A DNA stretch of 29,682 bases, from contig DFKY01000013.1 of NCBI GenBank assembly GCA_002374095.1, positions 16,215 to 45,896 of the forward strand, written 5' to 3'. A program made the position numbers and the translations under genes. This DNA is from Lachnospiraceae bacterium UBA3633. Lineage in GTDB: Bacteria; Bacillota; Clostridia; Lachnospirales; Lachnospiraceae. Below the pieces are notes generated by a model that saw only the letters and a list, made by a program, of their open reading frames with translations, had not been told where the DNA came from and ran no database searches. This document shows, one piece after another, positions 23,088-29,682 of the stretch. Each line of letters opens with the position of its first letter. Position 1 is the first letter of the stretch.

Positions 23088-26000
23088 TTAATACTGGTAT
23101 CTTATGTATATATAATCTCCGCCTGCTTTCTTGTTCAAATCTCCATAGTATGTGTTATCCGTCCTCGTCTCAGTATATGTTTTTGTTACTGGAACTCGTA
23201 CTGTATAAGTTTCTTCCACATATGCCGTATATGGAACCTGCACATATGTTGTCACTGGCTCTCTCACATATTCAATATATTGTTTCCACTTCCATGTGAA
23301 AAGCGCTTTAAAAAAGCCAAAGAATGACTTAACTTTTTTCCATACTACTTTTTGTACTGTCCTCCATACTGTACGTCTTTCTGTCCTATATTTTGTCACT
23401 GCTACAGTACGTGTTCTTGTTTCATTTTTATATTCTGTTTTTGTATAAGTATACTTGTAGTTTCGGTTTCCTTTTGCAGTATTCCAATCACTCTTATTCT
23501 CACTTGCCTTAGCAAAACTCTCAACTGCCAATTTCCTTACTGGCTTATTGCCATTTTTTGTGTACCAAAGGTATATATTATCTCCTCCAGCTTTATTATT
23601 TAAGTTATAATTTAACTTTGTATACCCTGATAAATTCTGTGTAGTTGCACCGCTCTCATTGAAAGTCAGTTTTATATCTTTTATAGCCTCATTCTTATTG
23701 TCTGTTATGCTATACCAAAGATATATATTCTCTCCCTTTGTACCCTTATTTAAACTAACATTTATTTTAGTATATCCAGAAAAGCTTTGTCCATTACCAC
23801 CTATCTTTATATCTTTTATATATTCTGCCTTATCTAGTTTATACTTCATTACTAGATTATTTATCTTAGTCTGAGATTCAACTATATCATATCCTTTCTT
23901 CACTTCATACTTACTTGGCATTTTAGTGAAGGTTCCTCCATTTACCATGATCTTTCCAGCACCATCATTACCACCCCATACACTATCATAGTTTCCAGTT
24001 GCATAGTAGTTACCACTCTCTATATTGAGCTTCGCTCCTTTGCATACACATATATCATACCCATAATCTGATACTATTGTTCCATTCTTGATATTAAGTG
24101 TTCCATTTTTTACTTCTATTGTTGAATACCATGTCCTCGTTCCTCTTAGTGTCTTGCCTTTTAAGTCTATGCTTACATCACCACTTATAAATATTGATGA
24201 ATTGCCACTTGTTATGTCTTTATCAAGATAATATTCGCCTTCTGGAAGTGTTTTGCCAAAATCATTCTCCGTTATCGCTCTATAAGGTATCATTTTGTAT
24301 GTATATGTATTGCCATTATTTGTATATGTTCCTGGCTTTGATTTCACTCCACTTCCAACATAATCTTTCAGTTTAGCACTTGTAAAATAGCCACCTTTGA
24401 TGATTAATGAATTTGCATTGCTTACATTACTAAAATTAACTTTGCCATTTGTTATTGATATAGCTTGGTTACTCTTCTCGTCTATTTCTCCGCTATAATA
24501 TCCATCAAGTATCTCAAGTTGACTAAGTTTTTCTAATAATACTATTCCTTTCTTGCCGCTTCTATTTATTACTTGTCCATTACTTAATTGCAATTTTGAT
24601 GTAATTACATCAAATACATAAGTATCGCTTGTTACATCTATCTTCTTGGCATTTAAGTTGAGTTTTACATCAGAGCCTTCTATTACTATACTTCCACTCT
24701 TCTGTAAATCATTATATAAATAATACTCTCCACTTGACAATTTTATACTACTATAATTATCACCTATTATAGGTTTTTTGCCTTTGTCGTCTATTACTGA
24801 TATACTATAATTTCCTACTCCTTCACCATTTATACTGCATCTTATGTATATCTCTTCTCCTCGATTTAATTTTTTACTAATTACACCATTCTTATTATAT
24901 AAGCTGTCATTATCTCTTACATATGTGCTTTCAACCATTTCTCCATTTTTAATAGTGTATAACTCTAAATATGGATCTACTTCACCATTATTAAATGATA
25001 CTACGCTATAATTTCCGGCACTTGGAGCCTTATACTTATATAAATATCCGGTCGTCTTTTTATCAATATTTACTGCATATACCTTGTCCTTCACTATATT
25101 TTCAGGTTCTTTTAACTCTATATCTACCTTCTCAACAAGTTCGTCAAGATAGCAATCATTAATCGCTTTGCCTTCCTTATCGACAAACCTTACAAAGTTC
25201 TTGTCAATTATATCTGATGCCTTAGGGATAAACTCACTTAAATCTATTTTTAGGTATTTTGCATAGTCATCAATTGATATTACACTATCACTTAACGTAT
25301 CACTTATGAACTTCTCAAGTACTACTTTGAAATCTTCTTCATCCGCTGACATCTTTTCTACATCAAAACCTAAATCCTCTAAAGTATCTCTTATCTCTAT
25401 AAGTTCTGCTTCTGATATAGTACCTATGCCATACTTAATCGTTTCATCTTCTTCTGCTCTTCTTAATGATTGTGCCCTAAATGATAAAATTTCTTTGCGC
25501 TCTCTATATTCATTCTGTGCTTGGTCTATGCGCTCAAAATACTCTTTACACTCATCACAGCATGTTAATCCCGTGCCTACACCTAGTTTTCCCCCATGTT
25601 TCTCTATATCATGAGCTGCCAATTCTCTATATAGTTGCTCTACTTCTGGTCCATATAATAACTTCACATACTTATAGAATGCTTCTGCAAATATCCTATA
25701 TAGTATTCCGTATCTCTTTGGCTTGTCGCTTGGCTTTTGCTTCGGTGTATTATACTCCTTCCTGATTACCTCTATTTCATATGAATTCTCTAAGTTTATA
25801 TAGTCATTTAAATCCAAAATTCTAGTTTCTCCGTGCTCACAGGTGACTAGCCCTGAAGTTAATACTCTTCCTCTTTCATCTACATATGCTATACCAGCTT
25901 CATCATAGAGATTCTTTAGAGTTGTTACGCGTATTTTTTCTCCTTCTTCTTCATCAACTACATTTTCTATAAAACTAGCATTTGGGGATATTATAATCTC

Positions 26001-29000
26001 TTTCTTACAAAAAAATTGATTTTTCTCTTCTATATCATTAGTTAAATACGATTTCTTAATCTGATTATTGTTAATATTATATACTTTTTCACCATCAATT
26101 ATTGATATACTTGCAACTTTCGTTTCCTCTTTTATGCTTACTGGTATAAGATGACTGCCAGTTATCCCCTTATTTCCATCAAGCCTCTCAAAATAAATAT
26201 AGCACTTTAAACCATTTGATGCGGCATCATATAATGTTTTTAAAATATTATGATCAAATTGTTCTGTCGTATATTCATTTTTAATCACATGCTTTTGTTT
26301 TAAGCAATTCCAGGCTGATGGTGTAATGTCATATTCATATCCTTTTTTTTCATCATATTTTATATCATTATTGATCGGAAAACATAAATAAATAATTCTT
26401 GCAGCTTCCCTTGAATTATTATTTATTTTTATATTGAAATTATTGATTTTATATATACTGCCATTACTATAATTCTCTTTCACAATTGTAAAACTATTAT
26501 TGTTTTTGTCTAATTGTATTTCTTCTATATTGCCTTTATCTGGTAATATTACGATTTGTCTATAATTCTCATCTTCATTAAAATAAGTTAAAAGTATATT
26601 CTTTTTAGGTATTTCACATATTTTTGTCGGAAAAATTTCTCCTTCTAATTCAGGCAAAAGAAGTGTTTCATATAAATTACTTGTACTTTTTTTTGTTGCA
26701 TTTCTTGTTCCTGCTTCCATGACATCTTCATCATTTGTGTGATACAAATGCGGATACTTATATATTCCATTTTTGACAACTGTCAACAAGTTGTTTTTAT
26801 TTCTATAAACATACTCGTATTTATCTTTATAATTAGCTGTACCATCATTACATATATTAGCAAACCCTCCATAATTATTTTTCATTTTTTTATAGTTTAA
26901 TTCTTCTAATGCAATCTTATTGAGCCCTGGGATTCTCATATCAAAATCATCTACAAATCCATCTTGCATAACTACTATATTGTCATCATTCACTTCTGTA
27001 ACATATCCTTCAACAGTTGTATTATGTCTATCTGAAATAAAAGGTATTCGCACTCTATCTTTATTATATTTAGTCCTTGATGTTTTATCCAAAATCCATT
27101 CATTTGCTAGATTCTTATGCATCTCTGCATCATCTATGCCTACCATTCTATATGGATTTATGAGTGCAGAAGCACCTAAGCTTACTTTACTATTTCTTAT
27201 TTGATTTTTAATTATATGCTCATTTGGATAGATTTCTATAACTATTTTATCTGATATTGTATTCCCTTTATCATCTAATTCTTTACATACATCTCCAGTT
27301 TTTTTGTGTATATATTCAATTTCAACTTTATGGGTTTTAAGCTGTTCTTCTTTAGTATTATAATCCATTTTTTCATTTACATAAAACAAATTGTCATCTA
27401 AATCATACATGCCATCATACTTTTTCTTAAAATCTTCGAAAAGCATGTCATCTACTTTACTGATTCTCCAAAAATAATCATCATAATTATCTATTTTGCA
27501 ATTGTAAAAATATGGTTTCCATAATACTATACTATTCTCTATATATGCAGAACTACTATCAAGTTTTAGTTTATCAGCATTTGCACGATCATTCATGAAA
27601 TACTTTGTTTTCTTAAATATTACTCGGTTTTTATTCTCTTCTCTATCCGCGTTTTCTAATAATTTTGCCTCTACTACTGCATTTTTTGCATTTATCACTC
27701 TTATTTTATCTTTTGTAAAGCCTTCTTCAATAATATCGGATGTTTTATATAATATATTTTTTACTTGTCTTGGTGTTAAATCAGGATTAGTATAATACAT
27801 TAATGCCACAATGCCCGATACGACAGGTGTTGCTGAACTTGTTCCATTAAATCTTTTCATTGTAGCTTTTGATAAAACCGATAAATTATTGGCACATGCA
27901 TATAAATCTACCATCTCACCTCTATCGGTATAAGGTGCATAATAATAACAATCTCCAAATTTTTTATGATCATTTTCATCATCTTTCATATTTTCGGAAT
28001 CAAATTCAATGTTGTATATGTTATCTGCTTGCAATGCCCCTACGAGTATCATTTCATCTATAAATGTTTGTAACTTTTTATTTACTTCTTTATCATCAAA
28101 TATCAAAAGATTAGAATTCATTTCCATCGCTTCATTATCAGCGGAATTAATTATAGAAGTTTTCTTTGCTACTTCTAATAGGTTATTATAATCGCTGTCA
28201 TCTGCCAACTTCTGTGACAATGTGTCAGATCTTAAAATAGCCTGCACATTATCCAGTGACTTACTCATTACCTTGATATTCATATTGTGGTGCTTTTCAG
28301 CGTATTTAAAGAACTCTTTATAAATATCAATTGTGTTACACTTAAGTTTTTGTATGTTCCCATTTAGCTGAATAATATTTATTAAACCATTATTATATCC
28401 ACTTGCTACACCTGAAACTATTGACTTTGTTGCTTCTATATTTTTATCTTTATCGCAAAACTCTCCACCAAGTATTGACACAACTTGAGTTCCGTGATTT
28501 TTTGGATTTTTCTCTTCATATACATCGTCCTTAACATATAAAGGCAAACCTAAAAAATTTATTGCTCCACTATGATAAATATCATCTTTAGGAAATGGGA
28601 TATATTCAGTATCTACTACATTAGGATTTTTATTAAGGTATTGATAAAAACCCGAATCTAGAACTACAACTCCAACTTTTTTATTTTCTTTGAGTTCACT
28701 ATATATAGGTTTACTATATATAAATTCCCATGCTTCTCTTATATGATGAAACTCAAATAGTTGCTTTTGGTACTTATTCCATTTATTGCCATATTTATAA
28801 AAATTGTTGTAACCTAAATATCTTGTCCAATCGTCATCATCTAGACGTCTTTTTAAGCCTGACCTACTAGCAACTTCACTCTCACTTGCCAATATATCAA
28901 TTAAAGATACATCATTTAAATTTGTCAATGCAACACTTTCACTTGCAGCCACTACACTCATATCAACTTCGTCAGCATTTGACTTCGTTGATTCTTCATC

Positions 29001-29423
29001 CTCTACATACATGTCAATTGCTTCTTCACTCTCTACAGATGAAACGGTTGCTTCTTCCACTATAATATCATCCGTTGCTGTTTCAGCTTCGGTTGTTGTC
29101 TCTGCTTCAGTTGTTGTCTCTTTATCTATCTCATCTTCTTTTGTTTTCTCTTCTTCCTCTGGTTCTTCTTTTGTTGTTTCTTCTTCGTCTAGTTCTTCTT
29201 TTGTCGTTTCTTCTTCTGTTGTCTCTTCTTCTTTCGTCTTTTCTCCATTATTAGATAAGCTTCCATTCCCATATTGCTCATCAAAATAATAATTTTTCTT
29301 ATCACTGTCTTGCCCTTCAAATATAATCTCCCCTATATGGTCAGCAAAAGTAAACATACCATTACTTGTAAAAACCATGCTTATCAATAATACTATTGAT
29401 ATTATCCTTTTAAACTTAAACAT
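23088..29423 (-). CDS. Giant secreted subtilisin-like serine protease with PPC, beta-helix and MABP-like parts
   Basis: 2111 aa. I start at ATG 29423 (MFKFKRIISIVLLISMVFTS, a clear signal peptide) with GTAGGGGG before it, not 17 codons upstream. Residues 58-130 are a Glu/Thr-rich linker. The S8 domain spans about 245-570: VVVLDSG (Asp256), NHGTQVVS (His310), NGTSSATPVVSG (Ser529). About 570-1230 is mainly beta and unrecognised. A helical insert follows with TCCDECKEYFERI near 1287. A PPC-like domain lies near 1460-1545 (YLYKYKAPSAGNYSVVSF), a right-handed beta-helix-like region near 1545-1840 (repeated VKNGTLNIKNGTIV style), and MABP/beta-prism-like repeats near 1871-1955 and at the C-terminus (GENIYLWYS, AGGDNIYLWYT, AGGDYIYIRYQY). 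Residues about 1985-2095 are Thr/Arg/Val-rich with a hydrophobic centre. No LPXTG anchor. The active site appears intact. Confidence 0.9.
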   Translation of the reverse strand: MFKFKRIISIVLLISMVFTSNGMFTFADHIGEIIFEGQDSDKKNYYFDEQYGNGSLSNNGEKTKEEETTEEETTKEELDEEETTKEEPEEEEKTKEDEIDKETTTEAETTTEAETATDDIIVEEATVSSVESEEAIDMYVEDEESTKSNADEVDMSVVAASESVALTNLNDVSLIDILASESEVASRSGLKRRLDDDDWTRYLGYNNFYKYGNKWNKYQKQLFEFHHIREAWEFIYSKPIYSELKENKKVGVVVLDSGFYQYLNKNPNVVDTEYIPFPKDDIYHSGAINFLGLPLYVKDDVYEEKNPKNHGTQVVSILGGEFCDKDKNIEATKSIVSGVASGYNNGLINIIQLNGNIQKLKCNTIDIYKEFFKYAEKHHNMNIKVMSKSLDNVQAILRSDTLSQKLADDSDYNNLLEVAKKTSIINSADNEAMEMNSNLLIFDDKEVNKKLQTFIDEMILVGALQADNIYNIEFDSENMKDDENDHKKFGDCYYYAPYTDRGEMVDLYACANNLSVLSKATMKRFNGTSSATPVVSGIVALMYYTNPDLTPRQVKNILYKTSDIIEEGFTKDKIRVINAKNAVVEAKLLENADREENKNRVIFKKTKYFMNDRANADKLKLDSSSAYIENSIVLWKPYFYNCKIDNYDDYFWRISKVDDMLFEDFKKKYDGMYDLDDNLFYVNEKMDYNTKEEQLKTHKVEIEYIHKKTGDVCKELDDKGNTISDKIVIEIYPNEHIIKNQIRNSKVSLGASALINPYRMVGIDDAEMHKNLANEWILDKTSRTKYNKDRVRIPFISDRHNTTVEGYVTEVNDDNIVVMQDGFVDDFDMRIPGLNKIALEELNYKKMKNNYGGFANICNDGTANYKDKYEYVYRNKNNLLTVVKNGIYKYPHLYHTNDEDVMEAGTRNATKKSTSNLYETLLLPELEGEIFPTKICEIPKKNILLTYFNEDENYRQIVILPDKGNIEEIQLDKNNNSFTIVKENYSNGSIYKINNFNIKINNNSREAARIIYLCFPINNDIKYDEKKGYEYDITPSAWNCLKQKHVIKNEYTTEQFDHNILKTLYDAASNGLKCYIYFERLDGNKGITGSHLIPVSIKEETKVASISIIDGEKVYNINNNQIKKSYLTNDIEEKNQFFCKKEIIISPNASFIENVVDEEEGEKIRVTTLKNLYDEAGIAYVDERGRVLTSGLVTCEHGETRILDLNDYINLENSYEIEVIRKEYNTPKQKPSDKPKRYGILYRIFAEAFYKYVKLLYGPEVEQLYRELAAHDIEKHGGKLGVGTGLTCCDECKEYFERIDQAQNEYRERKEILSFRAQSLRRAEEDETIKYGIGTISEAELIEIRDTLEDLGFDVEKMSADEEDFKVVLEKFISDTLSDSVISIDDYAKYLKIDLSEFIPKASDIIDKNFVRFVDKEGKAINDCYLDELVEKVDIELKEPENIVKDKVYAVNIDKKTTGYLYKYKAPSAGNYSVVSFNNGEVDPYLELYTIKNGEMVESTYVRDNDSLYNKNGVISKKLNRGEEIYIRCSINGEGVGNYSISVIDDKGKKPIIGDNYSSIKLSSGEYYLYNDLQKSGSIVIEGSDVKLNLNAKKIDVTSDTYVFDVITSKLQLSNGQVINRSGKKGIVLLEKLSQLEILDGYYSGEIDEKSNQAISITNGKVNFSNVSNANSLIIKGGYFTSAKLKDYVGSGVKSKPGTYTNNGNTYTYKMIPYRAITENDFGKTLPEGEYYLDKDITSGNSSIFISGDVSIDLKGKTLRGTRTWYSTIEVKNGTLNIKNGTIVSDYGYDICVCKGAKLNIESGNYYATGNYDSVWGGNDGAGKIMVNGGTFTKMPSKYEVKKGYDIVESQTKINNLVMKYKLDKAEYIKDIKIGGNGQSFSGYTKINVSLNKGTKGENIYLWYSITDNKNEAIKDIKLTFNESGATTQNLSGYTKLNYNLNNKAGGDNIYLWYTKNGNKPVRKLAVESFAKASENKSDWNTAKGNRNYKYTYTKTEYKNETRTRTVAVTKYRTERRTVWRTVQKVVWKKVKSFFGFFKALFTWKWKQYIEYVREPVTTYVQVPYTAYVEETYTVRVPVTKTYTETRTDNTYYGDLNKKAGGDYIYIRYQY

Positions 29424-29460
29424 ATAAATACCCCCTACCCTTTTAAAAAGGTGTAAAAGT

Positions 29461-29490
29461 ATTGTACTTCTCACCCCTTGTATAAGTCAA
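29461..29490 (-). promoter_or_regulatory. Promoter of the giant protease
   Basis: On the minus strand TTGACT (29490-29485), 18 bases, TACAAT (29466-29461), each 5/6. The short leader contains a CCTTTTTAAAAGG inverted repeat and then GTAGGGGG before the ATG at 29423. Confidence 0.7.
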
Positions 29491-29521
29491 GAGAAAATAT
29501 AGCATTATAACCTAAAAATCG

Positions 29522-29573
29522 TGCAACCCCTGCAACCCTACTGCAACCACAACTGCAACCACAACTGCAACCA
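29522..29573. repeat. Five TGCAACC repeats upstream of the protease promoter
   Basis: TGCAACC starts at 29522, 29531, 29542, 29554 and 29566; the last units are 12 bp long (TGCAACCACAAC). On the minus strand they read GGTTGCA and lie about 30-80 bases above the -35 box. A regulator-binding array is possible; simple tandem slippage is the alternative. Confidence 0.75.
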
Positions 29574-29576
29574 TAA

Positions 29577-29618
29577 AAATATTAGAGACAGGGTTTATTA
29601 TTGCAATAAAAGTGACAC
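29577..29618. repeat. Second copy of the palindrome arm
   Basis: 37 of 42 bases match 22733-22774, in the same orientation, including GGGTTTATTATTG and TGACAC/GGACAC ends. The partner arm is not visible in the remaining 64 bases. With the copy at 22733 it brackets the protease gene. Confidence 0.75.
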
Positions 29619-29682
29619 CATTCCTATCTTTTATATGTAAGCGATACTGTATTTCCTTCTTTACCTATCCTTAATTTTTGTA

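Noticed and set aside
29011..29289. Ser/Val-rich 92-aa plus-strand frame
   Set aside because: It is the antisense shadow of the Glu/Thr-rich linker of the secreted protease.

Overview
The window looks like chromosome from a low-GC, anaerobic Firmicute, most likely a Clostridia/Lachnospiraceae-type bacterium. The evidence is AT-rich coding DNA, AGGAGG-type ribosome sites, a one-chain pyruvate:ferredoxin oxidoreductase, and a sugar ABC importer next to a 4-alpha-glucanotransferase. No RNA gene, CRISPR array, integrase or transposase gene was seen.

Positions 1-9430 are housekeeping. A carbohydrate ABC importer (binding protein cut by the window edge, then two permeases) runs on the plus strand and converges on malQ across a bidirectional terminator. 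The pyruvate:ferredoxin oxidoreductase gene lies upstream of malQ, and its terminator hairpin ends almost on the malQ ribosome site. It is divergent from murG, whose strong promoter lies so close to the ATG that the mRNA should be leaderless.

Positions 9431-20617 are an accessory island. After a 500-bp non-coding stretch with four 11-bp phased repeats comes one long minus-strand gene string ending at a good terminator (9841-9905). In transcription order it holds: a soluble FtsH-like AAA+ metalloprotease, a WYL-domain regulator, a shortened relative of the PolC polymerase core, two proteins sharing a [PL]FKxGD[IL] motif, an unknown 231-aa protein, a third motif protein with a C-terminal cREC-like domain, a frameshifted gene, a coiled-coil protein, several small or broken genes, a PPP-type phosphatase and a small basic protein. 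I see this as the best candidate for an undescribed system. Several members carry distinct lesions (homopolymer frameshift, 17-bp tandem duplication, in-frame stop), so at least the distal half is decaying.

Positions 20618-22730 hold a separately promoted PD-(D/E)XK nuclease with a PUA/EVE-like C-terminus (a plausible defence nuclease). Next to it are an overlapping pair of broken genes: a DnaQ-like exonuclease cut at its 5' side, and a HAD-like phosphatase with a nonsense codon. The exonuclease break coincides with a 77-bp REP-like palindrome.

Positions 22731-29682 hold one very large secreted subtilisin-like protease (2111 aa) with an acidic Thr/Glu linker, a PPC-like domain, a beta-helix-like region, MABP/beta-prism-like repeats and an odd Thr/Arg/Val-rich segment. 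It has its own promoter, preceded by five TGCAACC repeats. An arm of the same palindrome lies upstream, so the protease gene is bracketed by related repeats.
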